Below the pieces are notes generated by a model. The model had not been told where the DNA came from. It did no database searches and worked only from the letters and a program-made list of their open reading frames with translations. From Microbacterium testaceum StLB037 (lineage in GTDB: Bacteria; Actinomycetota; Actinomycetes; Actinomycetales; Microbacteriaceae): a DNA stretch of 64,000 nucleotides. A program made the position numbers and the translations under genes. The stretch covers positions 2,976,001 through 3,040,000 of the forward strand of contig NC_015125.1 of assembly GCF_000202635.1 (NCBI RefSeq), given 5' to 3'. Below are positions 46,988 to 55,505 of this stretch, one piece after another (position 1 is the first letter of the stretch; every line of letters begins with the position of its first letter).

Positions 46988-48024
46988 GCACCTCGACCGA
47001 AAGCGGGTCCCGGTCCCTTCGACAGGCTCAGGGACCTGACGCGGCTGCGGTGGCTGAGCCTGTCGACGCCCCCCAGAGCGGGTCCCGGTCCCTTCGACAG
47101 GCTCAGGGACCTGACGGGCCTGCGGTGGCTGAGCCCGTCGAAGCCCCCGACGCGGGGGATCGGTCCCTTCGACCTGAAGCGGCTGCGGTGGCTGAGCCTG
47201 TCGACGCCCCCGACCCGCACGGTGACGTCTCGCTCGACGCCCGCGAACTCGGCGCCGAGCTCGCCGGGGGAGAGGATCGCACCACCGACCCCGACGTCGC
47301 CGCCTACGCGCTGCGCCTCGGCGACGACGCGCTGATCCTCGCGCAGAACCTCTGCGGCTGGATCGCCCGCGCCCCTGAGATCGAGGAAGACGTCGCCCTC
47401 GGCAACATCGCCCTCGACCTCCTCGGCCACGCCCGCTCGCTCCTGCGTTACGCCGGCAGCTACGACGGGCGCAGCGAAGACGACCTCGCCTACTGGCGCG
47501 ACGAGCCGGACTTCCGCAGCGCCTGGCTCTTCGAGCTTCCCAACGGCGACTTCGCCCACACGATCGCGCGCCAGCTCCTGGCATCCACGTATCTTCTCGA
47601 GCTGTACCGCGACCTCACGGCATCCACCGATCCCGTGCTCGCCGCCGTCGCCGCGAAGGCCGAGAAAGAGGTCGACTACCACCGCGATCACGCCGTGCAG
47701 TGGACGCTGCGTCTCGCGGGCGGAACCGACGAATCGCGCCGCCGCTTCCTCGTCGCCCTCGACGACACCTGGCCGTACCTCGACGAGCTCTTCCGCGACG
47801 AGCCGCTGCACGAACGTCTGGACGGCATCGCGGTCCGGCCGTCGTCCCTGCGCACGCGGGCCGACGAGGTACTCGCCGCGGTTCTGGCGGAAGAAGACGT
47901 CCCCGTGCCGGCGATCCCCGCGTCGTCCGCCGGCGGACGCCGAGGCATCCATCACCCGTCGTTCGGCCCCCTGATCGCTGAGATGCAGGTGCTGGCCCGC
48001 CGGCACCCGGGGGCGACATGGTGA
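46984..48024 (+). CDS. paaC: phenylacetyl-CoA epoxidase subunit PaaC with in-frame repeat at the N-terminus
   Basis: 346 residues against about 250 normally. Residues about 10-77 are translated REP-like repeat ('SRSLRQAQGPDGPAVAEPV' and similar). The PaaC helical domain begins near 97 with 'DVAAYALRLGDDALILAQNL', then 'EEDVALGNIALDLLGHARSL' and 'AEKEVDYHRDHAVQWTLRL'. PaaC lacks full diiron ligands and supports PaaA. The GTG start overlaps paaB. The extra N-terminus should be flexible and may be tolerated. Confidence 0.94.
   Translation: MSTSTESGSRSLRQAQGPDAAAVAEPVDAPQSGSRSLRQAQGPDGPAVAEPVEAPDAGDRSLRPEAAAVAEPVDAPDPHGDVSLDARELGAELAGGEDRTTDPDVAAYALRLGDDALILAQNLCGWIARAPEIEEDVALGNIALDLLGHARSLLRYAGSYDGRSEDDLAYWRDEPDFRSAWLFELPNGDFAHTIARQLLASTYLLELYRDLTASTDPVLAAVAAKAEKEVDYHRDHAVQWTLRLAGGTDESRRRFLVALDDTWPYLDELFRDEPLHERLDGIAVRPSSLRTRADEVLAAVLAEEDVPVPAIPASSAGGRRGIHHPSFGPLIAEMQVLARRHPGATW
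47012..47213 (+). repeat. REP-like repeat, three 75-bp copies, inside paaC
   Basis: Units begin at 47012, 47087 and 47162, each GGTCCCTTCGAC...GTCGA. The third copy has lost part of its middle, by a multiple of three, so the frame is preserved. Confidence 0.9.
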
Positions 48025-48497
48025 GCGTCGAACACGCCCGGGAGGTGGCCGCGGCCGTCGTCGATCCCGAGGTGCCGGTGCTCACGATCGACGACCTCGG
48101 TGTGCTCCGCGACGTGCGGGTCGACGGCGACACGGTGACCGTCACGATCACCCCCACCTACTCGGGATGCCCCGCGGTCGAGGCGATCCGCGACGACATC
48201 GTCCTCGCGCTCACCTCGGCGGGCTTCGACAACGCCGTGGTGAGAACCACCCTCACCCCCGCGTGGACCACCGACTGGATGAGCGACGAGGGCCGCCGCA
48301 AGCTCAGCGAGTACGGCATCGCCCCGCCGACGGGTCGCGCTCCGGCCGGTCCCATCCGTCTGACGCTCAGCGTCGTGTGTCCTCGCTGCGGGTCGCTCGA
48401 CACCCGCGAGCTCTCGCGCTTTGGCTCCACCTCGTGCAAGTCGCTGTGGGAATGCCGCGCCTGCCTCGAACCCTTCGATCACTTCAAGGCCCTCTGA
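48018..48497 (+). CDS. paaD: phenylacetyl-CoA epoxidase maturation protein PaaD
   Basis: 159 residues. The first part is a MIP18/DUF59 domain ('VDPEVPVLTIDDLGVLRDV', 'TPTYSGCPAVEAIRDDI'). The C-terminal zinc or Fe-S ribbon has CPRC and CRAC pairs around 'TSCKSLWEC'. PaaD is needed for cluster assembly on the reductase or oxygenase. ATG 48018; a GTG directly after it overlaps the paaC stop. paaE starts within its stop (TGATG). Confidence 0.94.
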   Translation: MVSVEHAREVAAAVVDPEVPVLTIDDLGVLRDVRVDGDTVTVTITPTYSGCPAVEAIRDDIVLALTSAGFDNAVVRTTLTPAWTTDWMSDEGRRKLSEYGIAPPTGRAPAGPIRLTLSVVCPRCGSLDTRELSRFGSTSCKSLWECRACLEPFDHFKAL

Positions 48498-49636
48498 TGA
48501 CGATGACGGATGCCACGGCCGCCGGCCCCGCTGCGACGCCCGCCCCGCGCGCCCGCGCGCGCTTCCACACCCTGCGTGTCGCCGACGTGCGGCCCCTCAC
48601 GCCGACCGCGATCGAGGTGACGTTCGCCGTCCCGGACGACATCGCGGATGCCTTCGACTACGCGCCTGGCCAGTACGTCGCCCTGCGCGCCACGGTCGAC
48701 GGAGAGGAGCTCCGCCGCTCCTATTCCCTGTGCCGCCCGCCCGCTCGGGGAACGATCAGCGTCGGCATCAAGCGCGACCCCGACGGCCGATTCTCGAGCT
48801 GGGCACACGAGGGCCTGCGCCCCGGCGACGAGATCGACGTCATGAGCCCGCAGGGCACCTTCGTCTCGAGGGCGTCGACGTCGACCGGGCACGTGGTCGC
48901 GATCGCGGCGGGTTCGGGGATCACCCCGATCATGGCGCTCGCCGCCGATGTGCTCGAGCGCTCCGCCGACGCCCGCATGACGATCGTCTACGCCAATCGC
49001 TCCTCGACCGACGTCATGTTCGTCGACGAGCTCGCCGACCTCAAGGACCGTTACCCCTCGCGCTTGACGCTGCACCACGTGCTCTCGCGCGAGCAGCGCG
49101 CCGCTCCCGTGTTCTCGGGCCGGCTCGACGAGGAGCGCCTGCGCCTGATCCTGTCGCGGCTCATCGATCCGGCATCCGTCGACGAGTGGTTCCTCTGCGG
49201 TCCCTTCGCGCTCGTCGAGGTGTGCCGCGAGGCGCTCGCCGAGGCGGGTGTTCCCCGTGAGCGTGTGCGCTTCGAGCTCTTCACCGCCGGCGACGGCAAC
49301 GCACCGGCGCAGACCGGGGGAGCGCGCCCCGTGCGCGTGCGCGCCGATGAGCCCGTCCGCTCGATCGAAATCACCCTCGACGGGCAGTCTGCCCACGTCG
49401 ACAGCCCGGTGTCGGCGAACGAGACGATCCTCGCCGCGGCCCTCCGCGTGCGCCCCGACGTGCCGTTCGCGTGCGCCGGGGGAGTGTGCGGCACGTGCCG
49501 CGCCCGCGTGATCGAGGGGTCGGTGTCGATGACCGAGAACTACGCCCTCGAACCGGACGAGATCGAGCGCGGATACGTGCTCACCTGCCAATCGCACCCG
49601 ACCTCCGACACCGTGCGCGTCGACTACGACGGATAG
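48497..49636 (+). CDS. paaE: phenylacetyl-CoA epoxidase reductase PaaE
   Basis: 379 residues: FAD-binding domain ('PGQYVALRA', 'RRSYSLCRPP'), NAD(P)-binding domain ('IAAGSGITPIMALAADVLE', 'EWFLCGPFALVE') and C-terminal plant-type [2Fe-2S] ferredoxin ('CAGGVCGTCRARV' with the fourth Cys in 'LTCQSHP'). It passes electrons from NADPH to PaaA. Coupled upstream by TGATG; paaG follows eight bases later. Confidence 0.96.
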   Translation: MTMTDATAAGPAATPAPRARARFHTLRVADVRPLTPTAIEVTFAVPDDIADAFDYAPGQYVALRATVDGEELRRSYSLCRPPARGTISVGIKRDPDGRFSSWAHEGLRPGDEIDVMSPQGTFVSRASTSTGHVVAIAAGSGITPIMALAADVLERSADARMTIVYANRSSTDVMFVDELADLKDRYPSRLTLHHVLSREQRAAPVFSGRLDEERLRLILSRLIDPASVDEWFLCGPFALVEVCREALAEAGVPRERVRFELFTAGDGNAPAQTGGARPVRVRADEPVRSIEITLDGQSAHVDSPVSANETILAAALRVRPDVPFACAGGVCGTCRARVIEGSVSMTENYALEPDEIERGYVLTCQSHPTSDTVRVDYDG

Positions 49637-49643
49637 GGATGCC

Positions 49644-50414
49644 GTGATCGACTACTCCCACGCCGACGACCTCGCGATCATCACGCTGAACGCCCCCGCC
49701 CGTCGAAACGCGCTCGGCCTCGACGCCCTCGGGGCGCTCGCCGAGGCGTACGACCGAGCCGAGGCCGACGGCGCGCGCGCCGTGCTCCTCCGCGGGGAGG
49801 GGCCGTCGTTCTGCGCCGGCCGCGACATCGCGGGCGTGGACCCGGCCACCGACGACGTCGCCGGATACCTCGAGGCCACTCTCGCGCCGCTCCTCCGGCG
49901 CATGGCATCCTTCCCCGCTCCCACCTTCGCCGCCGCCCACGGGGCGTGCCTCGGCGTCGGCCTCGGGCTCCTCATCGCGACCGACGTCGTCTTCGTCGCC
50001 GATACCGCGAAGGTGGGCTCGCCGTTCGCCGCGCTCGGTGCGACCCTCGACTCGGGCGGCCACGCCCTGTTCGCCGAGCGTCTCGGCACCCACGCCACGC
50101 TCGACCTCATCTACACCGGTCGGATGCTGACGGGGGAGGAGGCCGTGCGCGCCGGACTGTTCTCGAGGGTGGTCCCGGCATCCGAGATTCAGGATGCCAC
50201 CGAGCTCGCCGCCCGTCGGGCCGCGGCCGGTCCCACCGAGGCTTTCCGCGCGAGCAAGCGCATCGTGACGGCGATCCGCGACGAGCGGCTGGGCCTGTGG
50301 GAGGCGATGGCGCTCGAGAACCGGGCGCAGGCCGCTCTCGCGCGGACCGATGACTACCGCGAGGGCTTCGCCGCCTTCCAGGCCAAACGCACGCCGGAGT
50401 TCCGGGGGCGCTGA
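49644..50414 (+). CDS. paaG: 1,2-epoxyphenylacetyl-CoA isomerase-like crotonase
   Basis: A 256-residue crotonase. Oxyanion motifs are 'SFCAGRDIAG' and 'ACLGVGLGLLIATDVV'. It has 'ALGATLDSGGHALF', where the Asp matches the catalytic Asp of PaaG, and lacks the two Glu of hydratases. This supports isomerisation of the ring epoxide to oxepin-CoA. GTG start, last gene of the second paa operon. Together with PaaF this gives both crotonases the pathway needs. Confidence 0.85.
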   Translation: MIDYSHADDLAIITLNAPARRNALGLDALGALAEAYDRAEADGARAVLLRGEGPSFCAGRDIAGVDPATDDVAGYLEATLAPLLRRMASFPAPTFAAAHGACLGVGLGLLIATDVVFVADTAKVGSPFAALGATLDSGGHALFAERLGTHATLDLIYTGRMLTGEEAVRAGLFSRVVPASEIQDATELAARRAAAGPTEAFRASKRIVTAIRDERLGLWEAMALENRAQAALARTDDYREGFAAFQAKRTPEFRGR

Positions 50415-50447
50415 CGCGTGAGCACCCGCTGCTGATTGAATCGGCTC

Positions 50448-51182
50448 ATGTCGATCGACGAAGAAGACGAACTCGCTCAGCTGCGCCGCCGGGCGTACTC
50501 GCCTTCTGCCGACATCGCCTCGGATCCCGATGCCCTCCGGCGTCTGATCGAACTCGAGGCCCGCGCGAACGCGACCGAGCAGGCGCCCGCGTCGGCCCCC
50601 GCCGTGCCCGAGGAGCCGGTCGCCCCCGCCGAGAGCGAGATCCCGGATGCCACCCCCGCCCGGCCGCGGATCACACGGCCGCGCCTGCGCCGCTCGACGG
50701 TGATTCTGCTGGCCGCCGCCGCGCTCGTCGTCGCGACCCTGGCCACCGTGCTCGTGGTCGTGCAGCGGGTGCAGACCGATCCGCTCCAGGCCGGGGCGAC
50801 GCAGATCGCCCGGCTGGCACCCGACCCGGACTTCGAGGTACCGAGCTCGCTCACGGTGGGGATCACGGGCAACGTCACGGCGTTCGAGGAGTTCGAAGGT
50901 TTCCGCGTGATCTCGCAGCCGTCGTACTACGACGCCGAGGGAGCAGCCCGCTGCATGACGGTGTGGCAGCCGGAATTGCTCGACACGGCGGGCGGGGGCG
51001 GGTTCTCGTACGACGGCGAGTTCTTCCTGAGCACGTGCGGCGCCGGATCATTTCCCGCGAACATGACGATGCTCCTGCGGGACGGCACCCCCGAGCGCGC
51101 GCAGACGGACTTCCCCGCGGGGACCGCCTTGCAGTTCGTCTACGACGCGGTGAACAACGAGATCGTCATCTTCCGCGGCTGA
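50448..51182 (+). CDS. single-span membrane-anchored hypothetical protein
   Basis: 244 residues. An acidic, Ala/Pro-rich cytoplasmic part (1-82) precedes one membrane helix (about 84-107, 'STVILLAAAALVVATLATVL'). An outer domain contains 'FEEFEGFRVISQPSYYDAEG' and two Cys. ATG at 50448; a TTG four codons earlier is possible. The family is not recognised, though the layout is common among actinobacterial anchored proteins. It ends at a bidirectional terminator. Confidence 0.6.
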   Translation: MSIDEEDELAQLRRRAYSPSADIASDPDALRRLIELEARANATEQAPASAPAVPEEPVAPAESEIPDATPARPRITRPRLRRSTVILLAAAALVVATLATVLVVVQRVQTDPLQAGATQIARLAPDPDFEVPSSLTVGITGNVTAFEEFEGFRVISQPSYYDAEGAARCMTVWQPELLDTAGGGGFSYDGEFFLSTCGAGSFPANMTMLLRDGTPERAQTDFPAGTALQFVYDAVNNEIVIFRG

Positions 51183-51192
51183 CCCGCGAAAC

Positions 51193-51225
51193 GACGATGC
51201 CCCGGCACACGGCCGGGGCATCGTC
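51193..51225. terminator. bidirectional terminator
   Basis: A perfect 14-bp stem GACGATGCCCCGGC / GCCGGGGCATCGTC with a five-base loop lies between convergent genes. Confidence 0.85.
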
Positions 51226-51238
51226 GACACAGTGCGCG

Positions 51239-51523
51239 TCAGGCGGCGGAGGTCACCGCGAACTGGACGGAGCCCTGCGGGTCGATCTGCGCGTCGAGGA
51301 CGCGGTCATCGAGGACGGCGGCGGCGTCGGTGTCGAGGAACACCCGCGCGCCCGCGTGCTCGACGACGGCGTCCTGCGGCTGCGGGCCGTCGACGACCGA
51401 CAGCGAGAACTGGGACTCGGGCGAACCCGCGCCCTCGATGCGCACCCCGCCCTGGGCGGCGTCGGGGTACTGCGCGGTGATGGTCTTGACGGCGGTCGTG
51501 GCCTCTTCGGTGAGCGTCAGCAT
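51239..51523 (-). CDS. HesB/IscA-fold protein without cysteines
   Basis: 94 residues with the HesB/IscA pattern: 'MLTLTEEATTAVKTITAQYP', 'GGVRIEGAGSPESQFSLSVV', 'DAVVEHAGARVFLDTDAAAV', and a final strand. The three Cys that bind iron or a cluster in IscA are all absent; the protein has no Cys at all. Annotation pipelines often call this actinobacterial type an Fe-S assembly protein, but it cannot hold a cluster by Cys ligation. Monocistronic, ATG after AGGAGAGCCACGA. Confidence 0.75.
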   Translation of the reverse strand: MLTLTEEATTAVKTITAQYPDAAQGGVRIEGAGSPESQFSLSVVDGPQPQDAVVEHAGARVFLDTDAAAVLDDRVLDAQIDPQGSVQFAVTSAA

Positions 51524-51648
51524 TCGTGGCTCTCCTTCTTTGTCGACGACAGGAGCCAGCCACGATGCCGAGAATCCGCGCGGCCCTCAAGCTCTGGCAT
51601 CCATTTCCAGGGGATTCTCACCGAGCGCACAGAGGGCGCGCACGCGGG

Positions 51649-52500
51649 TCAGGGAAGCAGACCCGCCCGACGGGCGCGTGCGACCGCGGCGTGCCGCGTC
51701 GAGGCGTCGAGCTTGGCCATCGCCGATGCCAGATACGACTTGACGGTGGTTTCACGGAGGTGGAGGGATGCCGCGATCTCACCGTTCGTCGACCCGACCG
51801 CGGCGCACGCCAGCACGTCGATCTCGCGGCGCGAAAGGTGGATGTCGGCGTCCTCGCCGGAGCGCGGGGCGTCCCCGGTGAGAGCGGCCAGACGGGCCTC
51901 GAGCTCTTCGAGACGCCGGCGCACGTCATCGTCGCCGACCGTGGCGGCGATGCTGCGCAACTGCGCGTAGCTCTCGCGGATCTCTTCGCGCACGCCCACG
52001 CTCAGTCCGTTGTCGCCCGACGGCATCGTGGAGAGGCGGCGATCCACCTCCTCGCGCACACGGAGCTCGGTGCCCAGCTCTCCCGCGACGTCGAACGCGG
52101 GGCGCGCCTCGATATCCCCGACCGGTGCCTGCGCCCAGGATCCGCAGTACAGGACGCCCCGCGCGTGGCCGCGCACGAGCACCGGAACGGCGAACAGCGT
52201 CGCGATGCCCTCGCCGAGGATGGCGCGGTCGTAGTCGTGCGTGATGGACCGCGCGGTGCGGTAGTCCAATGTCATCCGCGGGCGTCGCTCGACGAGGGCG
52301 CGTCCGCCGAGGCCGCGCTCGGCGCGGACGACGAGTCCCTCGATGCTGCGCGTGCGCGCTCCGACGATGGTCGTGACGTGGACGGCTCCGTTGTGCTCCA
52401 GGCCGCCGAACGCGAGGGGGAAATGGGTGCGGCGCGCGAGTTCGGCGACGGCGTGAGACACGAGTGTCGCGTCGTCGCGAAGAACGGTCGGTGCTCCCAA
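51649..52500 (-). CDS. GAF-LuxR transcriptional regulator, divergent from the acetate symporter
   Basis: 283 residues. A GAF-like sensor domain spans about 10-150 ('IATLFAVPVLVRGHARGVLY'), a helical linker about 165-205, and a LuxR/FixJ helix-turn-helix 218-283 ('LSRREIDVLACAAVGSTNGE', 'LHLRETTVKSYLASAMAKLD'). The start is TTG at the 5' limit of the frame; a later GTG is possible. Its position back-to-back with DUF485-actP suggests it controls carboxylate uptake. The 145-base gap between them holds both promoters. Confidence 0.85.
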   Translation of the reverse strand: MGAPTVLRDDATLVSHAVAELARRTHFPLAFGGLEHNGAVHVTTIVGARTRSIEGLVVRAERGLGGRALVERRPRMTLDYRTARSITHDYDRAILGEGIATLFAVPVLVRGHARGVLYCGSWAQAPVGDIEARPAFDVAGELGTELRVREEVDRRLSTMPSGDNGLSVGVREEIRESYAQLRSIAATVGDDDVRRRLEELEARLAALTGDAPRSGEDADIHLSRREIDVLACAAVGSTNGEIAASLHLRETTVKSYLASAMAKLDASTRHAAVARARRAGLLP

Positions 52501-52645
52501 GAGAACTACCTACTTCCGGGGGTGACGGCTGCGTCGCCGCCTTTCGTAGCGTCGACCCTACCACCGGGAGCGCTTCCACCATCCCGGGTCATCATCCCCC
52601 CAATCGGTGCGATGTTGCACCGGTCCCATGAGGCAAGGAGGCCAC

Positions 52646-52999
52646 ATGACGGACAGAAGAATCGACCCCGCCCCGGGAGGCGGCGTCGACTACATCGCGG
52701 TCGAGGAGTCCGCACCGTTCCGCGATCTGAAGAAGCGGCAGCGCAGCTTCATCTTCCCGCTCGCGGTCGCATTCCTCGTCTGGTACTTCGTCTACGTGCT
52801 GCTGTCGTCGTTCGCGCCGGAGTTCATGGCGCAGCCGGTGTTCGGCGCCGTGACGGTCGGGCTCCTGTTCGGTCTGGGGCAGTTCGTCACGACGTTCGCG
52901 ATCACGATGGGCTACGTCGCATATGCGAACCGTCGGCTCGACCCCCTCGCGGAGCAACTGCGCGATGAGCTCGAGCGCACCGAGCGGGGGACCGCATGA
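52646..52999 (+). CDS. DUF485 membrane protein, symporter partner
   Basis: 117 residues with two membrane helices ('FPLAVAFLVWYFVYVLLSSF' and 'FGAVTVGLLFGLGQFVTTFA') and 'LKKRQRSFIFP' before the first. This is the DUF485/YjcH family, which almost always precedes the acetate symporter gene. ATG follows AAGGAGGCCAC. It overlaps actP by ATGA. Confidence 0.92.
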   Translation: MTDRRIDPAPGGGVDYIAVEESAPFRDLKKRQRSFIFPLAVAFLVWYFVYVLLSSFAPEFMAQPVFGAVTVGLLFGLGQFVTTFAITMGYVAYANRRLDPLAEQLRDELERTERGTA

Positions 53000-54612
53000 A
53001 CGAGGTCTTCGGCACCGTCCACGCCGCCGTCCAGACGGTGGAGAACAACCCGGTCTTGAACATCTCGATCTTCGGCGCCTTCGTCGCCGTGACGCTGTTC
53101 ATCGTCATCCGGGCCAGCCGTAACAGCAAGACCGCGGCCGACTACTACGCCGCGGGGCGCTCGTTCACGGGACCCCAGAACGGCTTCGCCATCGCGGGCG
53201 ACTACCTTTCGGCGGCGTCGTTCCTCGGGATCGTCGGCGCGATCGCGATCAACGGATACGACGGCTTCCTCTACTCGATCGGCTTCCTCGTCGCCTGGCT
53301 GGTGGCGCTGCTGCTGGTGGCGGAGCTCATGCGCAACACCGGCAAGTTCACGATGGCCGATGTGCTCTCGTTCCGCCTCCGGGAACGCCCCGTCCGTATG
53401 GCGGCGGCGATCACGACGCTCGCGGTGTGCTTCTTCTACCTGCTCGCGCAGATGGCGGGTGCCGGTGGACTCGTCTCCCTCCTGCTCGGGATCACGGAGC
53501 GACTGGGGCAGTCGATCGTCGTCGCGGTGGTCGGCCTTCTCATGATCGTCTACGTGCTCATCGGCGGTATGAAGGGCACGACGTGGGTGCAGATCGTCAA
53601 GGCGTTCCTTCTCATCGGCGGCGCCGTCGTCATGACGATCTGGGTGCTCGCGATCAACGGCTTCAACCTCAACACCCTTCTCGAAGCGGCCGTCGCCGCC
53701 TCGCCGAAGGGGGAGGCGGTGCTCGCACCCGGTCTCCAGTACGGCAAGAACCCGTGGGACTTCATCTCCCTGGCGCTCGCCCTGGTGCTGGGCACGGCGG
53801 GCCTGCCCCACGTGCTCATGCGCTTCTACACGGTGCCCACGGCCAAAGAGGCCCGGCGGTCGGTGGTCTGGGCCATCTGGCTCATCGGCCTGTTCTACAT
53901 CCTCACTCTCGTGCTCGGTTACGGTGCGGGCGCCCTCGTCGGACCGGATGCCATCCTGGCGGCGCCGGGAGGCGTCAACGCGGCGGCTCCTCTGCTGGCC
54001 CTCGCGCTCGGCGGCCCGATCCTGCTCGGGTTCATTTCGGCGGTGGCCTTCGCGACGATCCTCGCGGTCGTTGCCGGTCTGACCATCACCGCGGCCGCGT
54101 CGTTCGCGCACGACATCTACGCGAGCGTCGTGAAGAAGGGCAACGTCCCGCCGGACGGAGAGGTCAAGGTCGCCCGACGCACCGTCATCGTCATCGGTGT
54201 GCTCGCGATCATCGGCGGCATCGGGGTCCAGGGGCAGAACGTGGCGTTCCTCGTCGCGCTGGCCTTCGCCGTCGCGGCGTCGGCGAACCTCCCGACCATC
54301 CTGTACTCGCTCTTCTGGCGCCGTTTCACCACGCGCGGTGCCGTATGGAGCATGTACGGCGGTCTCGGCTCCGCCCTGGTGCTGATCTTCCTCTCGCCGG
54401 TCTTCTGGGGCACGCCCACCAGCGTGTTCGTCGACGCCGGCGTGGCGATCTGGCCGCTCAACAACCCGGGCATCGTGTCGATCCCCCTGGGCTTCCTGCT
54501 CGGCTGGCTCGGCTCGATCACCTCGCGCCGCGCCGAGGATGCCGGAAAGGCGGCGGAGATGGACGTGCGCTCGCTCACCGGCTTCGGTGCGGAGAAGGCG
54601 TCCACCCACTGA
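52996..54612 (+). CDS. actP: cation/acetate symporter, SSS family
   Basis: 538 residues with about 13 membrane helices. Family motifs: 'AADYYAAGRSFTGPQNGFAI', 'GDYLSAASFLGIVGAIA', 'GTAGLPHVLMRFYTVP' and 'AFATILAVVAGLTITAAASF'. It imports acetate and related short carboxylates with sodium or protons. The partner DUF485 and a divergent GAF-LuxR regulator are adjacent. Phenylacetate uptake is an alternative given the paa genes nearby, but the motifs point to acetate. Confidence 0.92.
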   Translation: MNEVFGTVHAAVQTVENNPVLNISIFGAFVAVTLFIVIRASRNSKTAADYYAAGRSFTGPQNGFAIAGDYLSAASFLGIVGAIAINGYDGFLYSIGFLVAWLVALLLVAELMRNTGKFTMADVLSFRLRERPVRMAAAITTLAVCFFYLLAQMAGAGGLVSLLLGITERLGQSIVVAVVGLLMIVYVLIGGMKGTTWVQIVKAFLLIGGAVVMTIWVLAINGFNLNTLLEAAVAASPKGEAVLAPGLQYGKNPWDFISLALALVLGTAGLPHVLMRFYTVPTAKEARRSVVWAIWLIGLFYILTLVLGYGAGALVGPDAILAAPGGVNAAAPLLALALGGPILLGFISAVAFATILAVVAGLTITAAASFAHDIYASVVKKGNVPPDGEVKVARRTVIVIGVLAIIGGIGVQGQNVAFLVALAFAVAASANLPTILYSLFWRRFTTRGAVWSMYGGLGSALVLIFLSPVFWGTPTSVFVDAGVAIWPLNNPGIVSIPLGFLLGWLGSITSRRAEDAGKAAEMDVRSLTGFGAEKASTH

Positions 54613-54772
54613 GAACCGCTCTGTGGAGCGGGGGCGCCCGGTCTCGTCGGCGACAGCCACGGGGCCGGGCGCTTCGCGTCGTGGGGGCCATCGCCGGCGC
54701 CCCCCGAGCCGGGGCATGCTCCGCGCTCGCACGCCCCTACGCCCCCACCGCCCCTCACCCGGCGCGGCGACC

Positions 54773-55306
54773 TCACCCCGTCCCGCGCAGCCCCTCCCCG
54801 AGCACCACGTCGTTCTCGAGCGACAGCAGGTACTCCTTCACCTCGGGGTGCCCGCCGTACTCGCCGATCGACCCGTCGGCACGCACGACGCGGTGCACGG
54901 GCACGACGATCGAGAACGGGCTCTTCGCGCACGCCGTCCCCACCGCGCGCGCGGCCCCCGGGGCTCCCGCGAGGATCGCCACCTCGCCGTATGACGCCAT
55001 CTCGCCGTACGGGATGTCGATCGTGGCCTGCAGGGCGGTCCGCGTGAAGCCCTGCACGAGTCGCCAGTCGAGCGGCACCTCGAAGTGCCGCCGCGCGCCG
55101 TCGAAGTACTCGTCGAGCTGCTCGCGCAGGTCGACGGCACCGTCGGGGTCGGGCTCGGGCAGGACCCCGAGCCGCTGCGCGATCTCGGCCCGGGCGAGGT
55201 CGATGCCGTCGTGTGCGACGTCGAGCCGCACGAGGGCATCGTTCACGAACGTGAGGAGGATCGGGCCGATCGGGCTGTCGTATTCGGTGCTGGTGACGGT
55301 GTTCAT
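54773..55306 (-). CDS. MGMT-family protein lacking the acceptor cysteine
   Basis: 177 residues, with both the N-terminal ribonuclease-like domain and the DNA-binding domain of O6-methylguanine-DNA methyltransferases. 'GFTRTALQATIDIPYGEMAS' and 'GAARAVGTACAKSPFSIVV' match well. The active-site PCHR is PVHR: Val 137 (codon 54896-54898) stands where the alkyl-accepting Cys should be. Tyr in 'IPYGEMASYGE' and Arg 139 are kept. It cannot repair by the known mechanism and may act like alkyltransferase-like proteins, which bind lesions without Cys. The segment 54613-54772 downstream holds no gene, only a weak GC hairpin. Confidence 0.85.
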   Translation of the reverse strand: MNTVTSTEYDSPIGPILLTFVNDALVRLDVAHDGIDLARAEIAQRLGVLPEPDPDGAVDLREQLDEYFDGARRHFEVPLDWRLVQGFTRTALQATIDIPYGEMASYGEVAILAGAPGAARAVGTACAKSPFSIVVPVHRVVRADGSIGEYGGHPEVKEYLLSLENDVVLGEGLRGTG

Positions 55307-55505
55307 ACGCTCATCCTCGTGACCGGCGAGACCGCCCATCGGGCTTCTGCCCGGAACCGGGGACGACCTCGCGATTCGGCATCCTGGGGAGGAACAGCCG
55401 ATCCGACGGCGTGTCGCGGATTCCCGCAAAACCCGCCCCGGCTACGCGCGATCCACAGATGCCCGGCTTAGTCTGGCAGGTGTGTGGCGAGCTGAGGATG
55501 ACACC

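Noticed and set aside
43225..47213. CRISPR array
   Set aside because: Repeats are palindromic, in tandem without unique spacers of constant size, and lie in frame inside genes. No cas genes are present.
48479..49597. 372-codon minus-strand frame opposite paaE
   Set aside because: Shadow of paaE; Asp/Arg/Val repeats without motifs.
52996..54612. Phenylacetate transporter
   Set aside because: Close to the paa locus, but its motifs and the DUF485 partner are those of the acetate symporter, and it has its own divergent regulator and no PaaR site.
54634..54672. Terminator after actP (GCGCCCGG / CCGGGCGC)
   Set aside because: The stem is only eight pairs with a 23-base loop and no T-run; too weak to list as a feature.
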